DNA from: Streptomyces aculeolatus
GTDB lineage: Bacteria > Actinomycetota > Actinomycetes > Streptomycetales > Streptomycetaceae
Direction of reading: 5' to 3'
DNA length: 61,727 nucleotides
Assembly (NCBI RefSeq): GCF_020400605.1
Contig: NZ_JAINRD010000035.1
Coordinates: forward strand, 1 to 61,727
Each line of letters starts with the position of its first letter. Position 1 is the stretch's first letter. A model generated the notes under the pieces. The model did no database searches. It saw only the letters and a program-made list of their open reading frames with translations, and was not told the origin of the DNA. Of the stretch, positions 32,916 to 43,300 are shown in pieces. The position numbers were made by a program, and so were the translations under genes.

Positions 32916-35900
32916 ATGGCGAGATCGGTGCTGGAGACGTTCGACCCGGCGACGCGGGCGTGGTTCGAGGGCGCCTTCGCCGCGCCCACGGCCGCCCAGG
33001 AGGGCGCCTGGCGGGCGCTGGGCGAGGGCTCGGACGTGCTGGTCGTGGCCCCCACCGGCTCGGGCAAGACGCTGGCGGCGTTCCTCTCCGCGCTCGACGG
33101 GCTGACGTCCGTCCCGCCGCCCGCGGAGGCGCGCAAGCGCTGCCGGGTGCTGTACGTGTCGCCGCTGAAGGCGCTCGCCGTGGACGTCGAGCGGAATCTG
33201 CGCAGCCCGCTCACGGGCATCCGCCAGGAGGCCGTGCGCCTCGGGCGGCCGGAGCCGGAGGTGCGGGTCGCGATCCGCTCCGGTGACACCCCCGCGGCCG
33301 AGCGCCGCTCGATCGCCAACCGCCCGCCGGACATCCTCATCACCACGCCCGAGTCGCTGTTCCTGATGCTGACGTCCGCCTCGCGGGACGCGCTGGCCGG
33401 GGTGGAGACCGTGATCCTGGACGAGGTGCACGCCGTGGCGGGCACGAAGCGCGGCGCCCACCTCGCGCTCTCCCTGGAGCGGCTGGACGAGCTGCTGCCC
33501 CGGCCCGCGCGCCGCATCGGCCTGTCGGCGACGGTCCGGCCGGTGGAGGAGGTGGCGCGGTTCCTGTCGCCGGGGCGCCGGGTCGAGGTCGTGCAGCCGC
33601 CGTCGGAGAAGCGGTTCGACCTGTCGGTCGTCGTGCCCGTCGAGGACATGGGGGAGCTGGGCGGCTCGCCCGTGCAGGAGGACGGTGCGGGCGCCGACCG
33701 GCCGTCCATCTGGCCGCATGTGGAGGAGCGCATCGTCGACCTGGTGGAGGAGCACCGCTCGACGATCGTCTTCGCCAACTCGCGCCGCCTCGCGGAGCGC
33801 CTGTGCAACAGGCTGAACGAGATCGCGTACGAGCGCGCGACCGGCGAGCCGCCGGCGGCGGACGCACCGCCGCCCGCCGAGATCATGGCCCAGTCCGGAG
33901 CGGCACAGGGCGCGCCGCCGGTGATCGCCCGCGCACACCACGGGTCGGTCTCCAAGGAGCAGCGTGCGCAGGTGGAGGAGGACCTCAAGGCCGGACGGCT
34001 GCCGGCGGTGGTCGCCACGTCCAGCCTGGAGCTGGGCATCGACATGGGCGCGGTGGACCTCGTGGTGCAGGTCGAGTCGCCGCCGTCGGTGGCCTCCGGG
34101 CTGCAGCGCGTGGGCCGCGCGGGGCACCAGGTGGGCGCGGTCTCGCGCGGCGTGGTCTTCCCCAAGTACCGCGGCGACCTGGTGCAGTCCGCGGTGGTCA
34201 CCGAGCGGATGCGCGAGGGCGCCATCGAGTCGCTGCGGATCCCGGCCAACCCGCTGGACGTGCTGGCGCAGCAGATCGTCGCGATGACGTCCATGGACGT
34301 GTGGGACGTGGACGAGCTGCTGGCGCTGGTGCGGCGGGCGGCGCCGTTCGCCGCGCTGCCGGAGTCGGCGTTCACAGCAGTGCTGGACATGCTCGCCGGG
34401 CGCTATCCCTCCGACGCCTTCGCCGAGCTGCGTCCGCGCCTGGTGTGGGACCGGGTGGCGCAGACGGTCAAGGGCCGTCCGGGCGCGCAGCGCCTCGCCG
34501 TCACCTCCGGCGGCACGATCCCGGACCGCGGCCTCTTCGGCGTCTTCCTCGCCGGTGCCGACCCGAAGAAGGGCGGCGGCCGGGTCGGCGAGCTGGACGA
34601 GGAGATGGTCTACGAGTCGCGGATCGGCGACGTCTTCACGCTGGGCACCACGTCGTGGCGCATCGAGGACATCACCCGGGACCGGGTGCTGGTCTCCCCC
34701 GCCCCGGGGGTGCCGGGCCGGCTGCCGTTCTGGAAGGGCGACCAGCTGGGCCGGCCACTGGAGCTGGGGCGGGCGCTGGGCGCGTTCCTCCGGGAGCTGA
34801 GCGGCATGGACCGGCAGGCGGCGCAGGAGCGGCTGCGGGCAGCGGGGCTCGACACGTGGGCCGCGGGGAACGTGATCGCGTATCTGGAGGAGCAGCGCGC
34901 CGCCTGCGGGCACGTGCCGGACGACCGGACGATCGTCGTGGAGCGCTTCAGGGACGAGCTGGGCGACTGGCGGGTGGTGGTCCATTCGCCGTTCGGCGCG
35001 CAGGTGCACGCCCCGTGGGCGCTGGCGCTCGGCGCCCGGCTCACCGAGCGGTACGGGATGGACGCCCAGGTGATGCACGCCGACGACGGCATCGTGCTGC
35101 GCCTGCCCGACACCGACCTGATGGGGCTCGACCTGCTCGACGTCGACCCGGCGGGCGCCGGCACCCCCGCGGACGCGGACGGGGACGGCGGGCAGTCGCC
35201 GGTCGGCGCGGCCGACGTCCTCTTCGACAAGGGCGAGGTGGACCAGGTCGTCACCGACCAGGTGGGCGGCTCGGCGCTGTTCGCGTCCCGGTTCCGCGAG
35301 TGCGCGGCCCGCGCGCTGCTGCTGCCCCGCCGCGACCCGCGCAAGCGCACGCCGCTGTGGCAGCAGCGGCAGCGCGCCTCCCAACTGCTCCAGGTGGCCA
35401 GCGAGTTCGGCTCGTTCCCGATCGTGCTGGAGGCGGTGCGCGAGTGCCTCCAGGACGTCTTCGACGTCCCGGGGCTCACGGAGCTGATGGGCGACGTGGA
35501 GAACCGCCGGGTGCGGCTGGTGGAGGTGACGACGCAGGAGCCGTCGCCGTTCGCCCGCTCGCTGCTCTTCGGCTATGTCGCCCAGTTCCTCTACGAGGGC
35601 GACTCGCCGCTGGCCGAGCGCCGGGCCGCGGCGCTGTCGCTGGACTCCCGGCTGCTCGCCGAGCTGCTGGGGCAGGCGGAGCTGCGCGAGCTGCTGGACG
35701 CCGAGGTGCTGGCGGAGCTGGAGCGCGAGCTGCAGTGGCGTACGGACGAGCGGCGGCTCAAGGACGCCGAGGGCGTCGCGGACGCGCTGCGCGTGCTCGG
35801 GCCGCTGACGGACGAGGAGTTGGCGGAGCGCGGGGCGGAGAAGGCGTGGGTGCGGGAGCTGGAGGGCGCCCGCCGGGCGATCCGGGTGCGGCTCGCGGGG

Positions 35901-37712
35901 ACGGCGCACTGGGCGGCCGTCGAGGACGCCGGCCGGCTGCGGGACGCGCTGGGCACGGCGCTGCCGGTGGGGGTGCCGGAGGCGTTCACGGAGCCGGTGG
36001 CCGACCCGCTGGGCGACCTGCTGGCGCGCTTCGCCCGTACGCACGGGCCGTTCACCTCCGGGCAGGCCGCGGCGCGCTTCGGCCTGGGGGCGGCGGTCAC
36101 CGACGGCGCGCTGCACCGCCTGGCGGCGGCGGGCCGGACCGTACAGGGCGAGTTCCACCCGGCGGGCATCGGCCAGGAGTGGTGCGACGCCGGGGTGCTG
36201 CGGCGGCTGCGGCGCCGGTCGCTGGCCGCGCTGCGGGAGGAGCTGGAACCCGTCGCCCCGGCTGCGCTCGCGGCGTTCCTGCCGCAGTGGCAGCACCTGG
36301 GCACGCACAGCCTGCGCGGCCTCGACGGCCTGGTCCGGGCCGTGGAGCAGTTGCAGGGTGCCCCGGTGCCCGCGTCGGCGCTGGAGAAGCTGGTGCTGCC
36401 GTCGCGGGTCTCGGGGTACGTACCGACGATGCTCGACGAGCTGACGAACTCGGGCGAGGTGGTCTGGGCCGGCGCCGGCGCGCTGCCGGGCAAGGACGGC
36501 TGGATCTCCCTGTATCCCGCGGACTCCGCGCCGCTGCTGCTGCACGAGCCGCATCCGCTGGAGCTCACACCGCTGCACCAGGCGGTGCTGACCGCGCTGA
36601 CCGGCGGGTACGGGCTGTTCTTCCGGCAGATCGCCGAGCAGGTGCGCGCCGCGCACCCGGACGCCACCGACGCGCAGCTCGCCGACGCCGTCTGGGATCT
36701 CGCCTGGTCGGGGCGGCTGACGAACGACACCCTCGGCCCGCTGCGGGCGCTCCTCGGCTCGGGCCGCACCGCGGGCGCGACGGCGCACCGCGCGAAACGG
36801 CCCACGCCGCGCGGGCGCTACGGCAGCCTGGCGGTCGCGGGCGCCGCGCGCACGGCGTCGCGGAACGGGCCGCCCACGGTCTCCGGCCGCTGGTCGCTGC
36901 TGCCCGAGCGCGAACCGGACACCACGCACCGCGCGCACGCGCTGGCGCGCACGCTGCTGGACCGGCACGGGGTCGTCACCCGCGGCGCGGTGTCGGCGGA
37001 GGGCGTGGAGGGCGGCTTCTCTGCGGCCTACCGGGTGCTGTCGGCGTTCGAGGAGACGGGCCAGGCCCGCCGGGGGTACGTCGTGGAGGGGCTGGGCGCC
37101 GCGCAGTTCGCCATGGACGGCGCGGTGGACCGGCTGCGGGCGGTGGCCACGAGCCGGGAGCACGCCGGCGGCTTCTCCGACGCCGCGGGGGCGGCGGAGG
37201 ACGACGCGTTCACGTCCGGGGAAGGTCCGGCGGGCCCGTACGAGGGGCACACCCTGGGCGGTGGCCGCGGCCGCCCGCGCGGCGGCGGCGCACGGCCGAA
37301 CGGCGCCTACGGCGCCGGGGGTTCCGGCCGGGGCGGGCAGCGTGCGCTGGTCCTGGCGGCGGCGGACCCGGCGAACGCGTACGGGGCCGCTCTGCCCTGG
37401 CCCGAGCCGCCGCCCGGCACGACGCACAAGCCCGGCCGGAAGGCGGGCGCGCTGGTGGTGCTGGTGGACGGCGACCTCGCGCTGTACGTGGAGCGCGGCG
37501 GCCGGACGCTGCTGGCCTGGCCGCCGGCGGACGACCCGCGGCTCGCCGCGGCGGCCGACGCGCTCGCGGCGGCGGCCCGCGGCGGCGCGCTGGGCCGTAC
37601 GGCGACGGTGGAGCGCATCAACGCCACCCCGGCCCTGGACTCCCCCCTGGGCACGCTCCTGGAGCAGTCCGGCTTCCTGGCCACCCCCCGGGGCCTGCGC
37701 ATCCGCGCCTGA
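32916..37712 (+). CDS. lhr: Large Lhr-type ATP-dependent helicase
   Basis: 1598 residues from the ATG at 32916 (upstream ATG at 32907 possible). Motifs: APTGSGKT near 44-51, DEVH at about 169-172, SATV motif III as GLSATVRP, ATSSLELGIDMGAVDLVVQ (motif V), and QRVGRAGHQ (motif VI). After the helicase core come the winged-helix, Lhr-core and long C-terminal regions typical of full-length Lhr (about 1500 residues). A Gly/Arg-rich insert of about 60 residues lies near residue 1450. Lhr moves 3' to 5' on single-stranded DNA and is induced by DNA damage in mycobacteria; the repair role here is inferred. The Nei-type glycosylase lies about 6.7 kb downstream. Confidence 0.93.
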   Translation: MARSVLETFDPATRAWFEGAFAAPTAAQEGAWRALGEGSDVLVVAPTGSGKTLAAFLSALDGLTSVPPPAEARKRCRVLYVSPLKALAVDVERNLRSPLTGIRQEAVRLGRPEPEVRVAIRSGDTPAAERRSIANRPPDILITTPESLFLMLTSASRDALAGVETVILDEVHAVAGTKRGAHLALSLERLDELLPRPARRIGLSATVRPVEEVARFLSPGRRVEVVQPPSEKRFDLSVVVPVEDMGELGGSPVQEDGAGADRPSIWPHVEERIVDLVEEHRSTIVFANSRRLAERLCNRLNEIAYERATGEPPAADAPPPAEIMAQSGAAQGAPPVIARAHHGSVSKEQRAQVEEDLKAGRLPAVVATSSLELGIDMGAVDLVVQVESPPSVASGLQRVGRAGHQVGAVSRGVVFPKYRGDLVQSAVVTERMREGAIESLRIPANPLDVLAQQIVAMTSMDVWDVDELLALVRRAAPFAALPESAFTAVLDMLAGRYPSDAFAELRPRLVWDRVAQTVKGRPGAQRLAVTSGGTIPDRGLFGVFLAGADPKKGGGRVGELDEEMVYESRIGDVFTLGTTSWRIEDITRDRVLVSPAPGVPGRLPFWKGDQLGRPLELGRALGAFLRELSGMDRQAAQERLRAAGLDTWAAGNVIAYLEEQRAACGHVPDDRTIVVERFRDELGDWRVVVHSPFGAQVHAPWALALGARLTERYGMDAQVMHADDGIVLRLPDTDLMGLDLLDVDPAGAGTPADADGDGGQSPVGAADVLFDKGEVDQVVTDQVGGSALFASRFRECAARALLLPRRDPRKRTPLWQQRQRASQLLQVASEFGSFPIVLEAVRECLQDVFDVPGLTELMGDVENRRVRLVEVTTQEPSPFARSLLFGYVAQFLYEGDSPLAERRAAALSLDSRLLAELLGQAELRELLDAEVLAELERELQWRTDERRLKDAEGVADALRVLGPLTDEELAERGAEKAWVRELEGARRAIRVRLAGTAHWAAVEDAGRLRDALGTALPVGVPEAFTEPVADPLGDLLARFARTHGPFTSGQAAARFGLGAAVTDGALHRLAAAGRTVQGEFHPAGIGQEWCDAGVLRRLRRRSLAALREELEPVAPAALAAFLPQWQHLGTHSLRGLDGLVRAVEQLQGAPVPASALEKLVLPSRVSGYVPTMLDELTNSGEVVWAGAGALPGKDGWISLYPADSAPLLLHEPHPLELTPLHQAVLTALTGGYGLFFRQIAEQVRAAHPDATDAQLADAVWDLAWSGRLTNDTLGPLRALLGSGRTAGATAHRAKRPTPRGRYGSLAVAGAARTASRNGPPTVSGRWSLLPEREPDTTHRAHALARTLLDRHGVVTRGAVSAEGVEGGFSAAYRVLSAFEETGQARRGYVVEGLGAAQFAMDGAVDRLRAVATSREHAGGFSDAAGAAEDDAFTSGEGPAGPYEGHTLGGGRGRPRGGGARPNGAYGAGGSGRGGQRALVLAAADPANAYGAALPWPEPPPGTTHKPGRKAGALVVLVDGDLALYVERGGRTLLAWPPADDPRLAAAADALAAAARGGALGRTATVERINATPALDSPLGTLLEQSGFLATPRGLRIRA

Positions 37713-37791
37713 CGGCGAGAGCGGGGCGCGGGCAGCCGGTCCCGGGCGGGCACGGAACCGGCAACCGGCGCCCGCCGCAGGCGCTCCGCGC

Positions 37792-38445
37792 CTACTCCAC
37801 CCGGCCGTTCAGGTACGCCAGGACCGCCCGCACCCGGCGGTTGTCGTCGTCCGACGGGGGCAGGTCCAGCTTCGCGAAGATGCTCGTCGTGTACTTGCTC
37901 ACCGCGCCCTCCGAGAGGAAGAGCTGCCGCGCGATCGCCGCGTTCGAGCGGCCCTCCGCCATCCCCGCCAGCACCTCCCGCTCCCGCGGCGTCAGCCGCC
38001 CCAGCGGCTCGTCGCGCGCGTTGCTCGCCAGCAGCTTCGCGATGACCTCGGGGTCCATCGCCGTGCCGCCCTCGGCCACCCGCCGCACCGAGTCCACGAA
38101 CTGCCGCGCCGCGAACACCCGGTCCTTCAGCAGATACCCCACCGCACCGCGGCCGTCCGCGAGCAACTCCCGCGCGTACAGCTGCTCCACGTGCTGCGAG
38201 AGGATCAGCACCGGCAGGTCCGGTCGCTCGCGCCGCGCGGCCAGCGCCGCCTGGAGGCCCTCGTCCGTGAACGTCGGCGGCAGCCGGATGTCGACCACCG
38301 CCACGTCCGGCCGCTCGGCGCGCAGCGCCGCCAGCAGCTCGTCCCCGGACTCGACCGCGGCGCAGATCTCCATGCCGTGCGCCTGCAGCAGCCGTGTCAG
38401 CCCGTCCCGCAGCAGGTACTGGTCCTCCGCCAGGACGACTCGCAC
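37792..38445 (-). CDS. NarL/LuxR-family response regulator
   Basis: 217 residues from a GTG at 38445 with GGAG 7 bases upstream. The receiver domain (VRVVLAEDQYLLRDGL, phosphoryl Asp52 in VVDIRLPP, Lys in YLLKDR) is followed by a LuxR DNA-binding domain (LTPREREVLAGMAEGRSNAAIARQL). It is encoded 50 bases after its histidine kinase on the same strand. The signal and targets are unknown. Confidence 0.92.
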   Translation of the reverse strand: MRVVLAEDQYLLRDGLTRLLQAHGMEICAAVESGDELLAALRAERPDVAVVDIRLPPTFTDEGLQAALAARRERPDLPVLILSQHVEQLYARELLADGRGAVGYLLKDRVFAARQFVDSVRRVAEGGTAMDPEVIAKLLASNARDEPLGRLTPREREVLAGMAEGRSNAAIARQLFLSEGAVSKYTTSIFAKLDLPPSDDDNRRVRAVLAYLNGRVE

Positions 38446-38495
38446 TGCCCCGCTCCTCTCCGCCCCGGCCGCCGGGACGGCTGTGCGTCCCCCCG

Positions 38496-40112
38496 TCAAC
38501 ACCGCTGTTCCGCACCGCTCTTCCGCCACCGCCGCAGCAGCGGCCGGACCCCGCTCAGGCCGAGCGCCACCATCGCCAGCACCGTGGGCCAGCGCAGCGG
38601 CTCCGGCATGTACAGCGCCAGGAACCACGACCTGTTGTCCGTGCCGAAGATCAGCAGCAGCCCCGCGACCAGCCCTTGCGGGAAGAGCGCGACGGAACAC
38701 AGTACCGGTGCCAGCGCGGTCAGCCACAGCTCCCCGCGGCCCGCCTCCCCGCGCGCGGCCCCTGCGCCGGCGCCCGGGACGGGCCCCGTCCCGGGCTCGC
38801 AGCACTCCTCCCCCAGCGGGCACGGGATCTCCACCGCCACCGTCGTCGGCCCGCCCTGCGGGCTGCTCACCGCCAGCACCCCGTCGAACGGCTTGATCCG
38901 CCGCTCCACGCCCCGCAGGCCGCCCCCCGTCGCCGGTTCGGCGCCCCCGCGCCCGTCGTCGGTGACCGTCGCCCGCAGCACGCCGTCGCGGTGCCACAGG
39001 TCGATGTCCACCCGGTCCGCCGCGGCGTGCTTGCCCGCGTTGGCGAGGATCTCCGCCACCGCGAAGTACGCCGCGGACTGCACCGGGTCCGGCAGCTGCC
39101 CGCGCAGGTCGACCTCGACCCGTACGTCCAGCGCGCTGTCCAGCGCCAGCGCCCGTACGGCGTCGCCGAGCCCCCGCTCCGCCAGCACCGGCGGGTGGAT
39201 GCCGCGTACGAGCCCGCGCAGCTCCCGCAGCGCCGCTGAGGACGACTCCTGCGCCTGCCGCAGCAGCACCTTCGCCGCCGCCGGGTCGTCGTCGACCAGC
39301 TCCTCCGCCGCCGAGACCGTCATGCCGAGGGCGACGATCCGCGCCTGCGGCCCGTCGTGCAGGTCCCGCTCGATGCGGCGCACCTCCGCCGCCTGCCAGT
39401 CGGTGGCGGCCGTACGCTTCCGGTCCAGCTCGGCGACCTGGAGCGCCAGCTCCGAGGCCCGTGCCGGCGCCAGCAGGGTCCGGGTCCAGCGCGCGTGCAG
39501 GGCCATCGCCCGCGGCCCGGCCCACAGCCCGACCGCGCACAGCACCGCCCCCACGGGCACCAGCGCCAGGGCGGTGCCATGCGAGGCGACCTCGACGCCC
39601 GCGTAGTCGGCGAGCGTGTCCCCCGGGTACGACGGGTCCCACAGCAGCGGCAGCGCCATGCCGAACAGCCCGTAGCCGACGGCGAGCAGCGGCAGCGCGG
39701 CCATCGCCAGGCCCACGACCGGGTCGGCGACCAGCCACAGGGTGTCCCGCCAGGTGGCGCGGTCGGACAGCAGCCGGTGGACGCGCTCGAAGAACTCCGG
39801 CAGCGCCGGGCTGCGGTAGCTGATGCCCAGGTGCCGGTAGCGGCCGTCGGGCCCGGGGCGCGGGTGCGGCGGCGCGGGGAGGTACGGCGACGGGATGGGC
39901 CGCCCGGTCCAGCGGCCGTGCACGGCCCGCGCCAGGTTGGCGGTGCCGCGGGTGAGGCCGACGGCCCAGGGGAAGACGAACATCAGCCCCAGCCCGAAGG
40001 CGACCACGAGCGAAGCGAGCATGACGGCCTGCACCAGGGTCACCAGCGGGGCGAGCGCCACCAGCACGAGGGCGCGCCCCAGCGCGGTCGCGTACCGCCG
40101 CGGCCTGCTCAT
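38496..40112 (-). CDS. NarL-partner sensor histidine kinase with extra C-terminal membrane segments
   Basis: 538 residues from the ATG at 40112, chosen for the AAGGAGG directly upstream. The N-terminal membrane sensor has about four helices and a GTANLARAVHGRWTGRPIPSPY loop (bacterial Sensor domain type). Next are the HisKA_3 box ERDLHDGPQARIVALGM with the phospho-His and the ATPase with EILANAGKHA and DDGRGGA...GGGLRGVERR. Unusually, after the ATPase and a Cys-containing linker (GEECCEPG), the chain returns to the membrane with two or three hydrophobic helices from about 455 to 530. Signal unknown. Confidence 0.88.
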   Translation of the reverse strand: MSRPRRYATALGRALVLVALAPLVTLVQAVMLASLVVAFGLGLMFVFPWAVGLTRGTANLARAVHGRWTGRPIPSPYLPAPPHPRPGPDGRYRHLGISYRSPALPEFFERVHRLLSDRATWRDTLWLVADPVVGLAMAALPLLAVGYGLFGMALPLLWDPSYPGDTLADYAGVEVASHGTALALVPVGAVLCAVGLWAGPRAMALHARWTRTLLAPARASELALQVAELDRKRTAATDWQAAEVRRIERDLHDGPQARIVALGMTVSAAEELVDDDPAAAKVLLRQAQESSSAALRELRGLVRGIHPPVLAERGLGDAVRALALDSALDVRVEVDLRGQLPDPVQSAAYFAVAEILANAGKHAAADRVDIDLWHRDGVLRATVTDDGRGGAEPATGGGLRGVERRIKPFDGVLAVSSPQGGPTTVAVEIPCPLGEECCEPGTGPVPGAGAGAARGEAGRGELWLTALAPVLCSVALFPQGLVAGLLLIFGTDNRSWFLALYMPEPLRWPTVLAMVALGLSGVRPLLRRWRKSGAEQRC

Positions 40113-40311
40113 CCTGCCTCCTTGCTCCGTCCTCATCATGCCGCCCATCGTGTCCGGCGCGGCTGCCCGGGCACCGCCCCCGCAGCCCCCGGACCTGGGT
40201 GGGCCTATCCCCACCCCGGCCGGGGGGACGGCGCGCGGGACGCACGCCGCCTCCCGCACGAGCCGAGGTCGGGGGCCCGGGCGGGAGGCGGCCGCTACGC
40301 GCTGCTGCCGG

Positions 40312-43300
40312 CTATTCGGGCCTCACCTCGTTGCTCGGCAGGCTCTCCGGGCCGGAGCCGGTCATGTTGCGGGCGGTGACCGTGAAGGTGTACGCCGCGC
40401 CTGCCTCGAGGCCCGGCACGGTGACCTCGGTGGTGCCGGCCTCGCTCACGTCGACCGGATCCAGCGCCTGGTCCGCGCGGTACGGCGTGACGACGTACCC
40501 GGTGAGGGGTACCCCGCCGTCGAACCCCGGAGGGTCCCAGGTGATCGTCGCCGATCCGGTGCCCGCGTCGGCTGCGACGTGTCGTGGCTGCTCCGGCGCC
40601 TCGGGGAGGGCGTGGACCTCGAACTCCGACAGTCCGACGTTGGGACCGGTGCCGCCCTCGACCTGGAAGCGCACCGAGTCGAAGGTCTTCGTGTCGAAGG
40701 TGACGGTCCTGGGGGAGCCGTCGGCCGGGATGTCCGCGACCTCGACCGAACTGCCGTCGCTGAAGGTGAGCGTCCCGCCGTTGGCGTCGTCGCGACCGGG
40801 CCGGTCATGGAGCACGATCCGGTCGGCCCGCACCGGTTCCTCCCAGTCCAGCCGAATCCACGGATCCTGCTCTCCGGCGGATGCCCAGTCCCCCTCGTCC
40901 GCACGGCCTGTCACGCCGTCGACGGCCTTCTCGGGAGCGTAGCCCGCATTGAACTGCGACGACGCGTCGGCCGCGACACCCGGCCAGCGGGCGGCGTTGC
41001 CGCGCAGCAGGTCGCGGTCCGGGGCGATGTCGACCTGCTTGGCGGCCGTCACCCGGCCGCTGTCCGCCGCGGTCGCCGTGACGACCACCTCGCCATCGCG
41101 GTGGTTGACGGTGAGGCGACCGGTGAACCGGTCTATCGTCGCCTTCTTCGTCGGAGAACCGTCCGGTTCGGTGACCGACCAGTAGACCTCCTTCAGCACG
41201 GTGTCGTCCGGTGTCACCTTCCCCTCGTACGGTGCCGAGCCGTACGGCTCGACGACCCGGTCGGGCCCGGAGATCTCGATGCCGGTGGCGAGCACGGGCC
41301 GCTTGCCCGCGGATGGCGTCACCGAAGGCGGGAGCTTGTCGACGCCCCACTTCTTGTTCGGCTCGGGGCCCATCCACAGCTCCAGCGTGCCGCCGGCCGC
41401 GAGTTGGTCGTGACGGAACCACGCGTTGCCGAGGCGCTTGCCGTTCAGCTTCGCCTGCTGGATGTACATGTTGTCGGCCGAGTTGCCATGCGTGACGATG
41501 CGGAACTCGTCACCTTCGTAGTACTCCTGATCGAGCTTGATCGTGATCTCGTCGAAGACGGGCGAGGTGATGTCGTAGACGGGATGCTCCAGACCGGCGC
41601 CGGTCACCTCGAACAGCCCGATCGCCATCAGTGCGCTGATGCCGCCCATCTGGCCCTGGTCCTCGTCGTGGTGCCCGTACCCGTCGTCCGTCGCGGTCGA
41701 GCCGTACACCTCCTCCTTGATCTGACGCACCCAGTACTGGGACAGCCAGGGGCGGCCGACGTAGTTGAACAGGTGCGCGACCTGCAGACCGGGCTGGTTG
41801 CCGTAGCTGACGTGGCCCTCGCCGTAGCCCCCGAAGAAGCGCGCCGGCTCGGCTCGCCGGAACGCGTAGTCGAGCTTGTCGGCGTACGCGGTCTCCCCGC
41901 CCATGAGGTTGGCGAGCCCCATCACATCGTGCGACGTGAACCAGGTCGTCTGCCACGAGTTCGCCTGCACGAAGCCGCTCGTCGACAGCGGGTCGAAGTT
42001 CTGCTGCCAACTGCCGTCCGCGTGCCGCGGACGGACGAATCCGGTCCGGTCGTCGTAGACGTTGCGCCAGTTGCGGGACCGCTGCGTGAGGAAGTCTCCG
42101 ACATCGGTGTCGTCCCAGGTCTCGATCTCGCTGATGCCGACGTTCTCACCCTGGCCGCCGGTCGCGGTGAACCGCACGGAGTCGACCTTCCGGGCCCGGA
42201 ACCGGACGACCTTCGCCGTCCCGTCCGAGGGGATGTCGCGCACCTTGATTCTGCTGCCGTCGCCGAACCGGAGTTCGCCGGCGCGCACGTTGCTGTCCGG
42301 ATCGGCCAGGTCGCTGATGGCGATCCGGTGGAGGCGGCGGGGCTTGTCCCACGCCAGCTCGATCCACGGGTTCCGCTCACCGTTCGATCGCCACGCGACG
42401 TCCGTCGGTGCGCGCAACGGCCGCCCGTCGACGGCCCGTTGCGCACCGTGCGCGGCGTCGAGCCGGGAGGAGGCCGTCGCGGTGGCGTACTGGGCCGCGT
42501 TGATGCCCCGTTTGCGAAGCCGGCTTGCGAGTTGCCCGAGCGCCCAGTCCTGATGCGCGTACTCAAGCGTCTGCCCGGCGCTTTCACCCGTCTCCTCGGT
42601 CGACACGTAGCCGAGGTCGAGGTACGAACGGTTGCCGCCGGTACCCCAGTTGAGATAGTCGGAGGACGCCTTGTCGTACAACCCGCCCAGCGACTGCGCG
42701 TCGAGCATCGCATCGAAGGCCTCGTCGATGTCGAAGTCGCGGATGCCCTTGTTCCACGCGCCCGTGATGAACGACGTGACGGGCGATCCGGTCATCACCA
42801 TCGAATAGTTGCCCGCCACGGGTGCCCGGGGAAGCAGTCCGCCGTCCTCGTACATCTGCAGCTGCGACCTGACGAAACTGGAGTAGACCTCCGGGTAGGC
42901 GAGGCCGAGTACCGAGTTGACGTTCCACTGGGTCAGCCACAAGGCGTCGTAGTTGTACATGGCGAACTCCGGTTCGCCGTGGCGGTCGGTCGGAATCCGC
43001 TTGACCTTGCCGTTGTTCCACGTGTCGTCCATGTACGCGCCGTCGGCGTCACTGACGACGCTCCGACCGCACAGAACGTGGAACAGGTCGGTGTAGAACT
43101 TCACCTGCTGCTGCTCGGTTCCGCCCCGTACGTCGATCCGGCCCAGCATCTCGTTCCAGCGGTCCTGGGAGTCGGCCCTTGCTCCGTCGAAGTCCCAGCC
43201 GGGCAGCTCCGCTTCGAGATTGCGCCGGGCTCCGTCGGTGCCCGTCAAGGACAGGGCGACCTTCATCCGGACCTGGTCGCCCGCGTCGAGGTGGTCGTAG

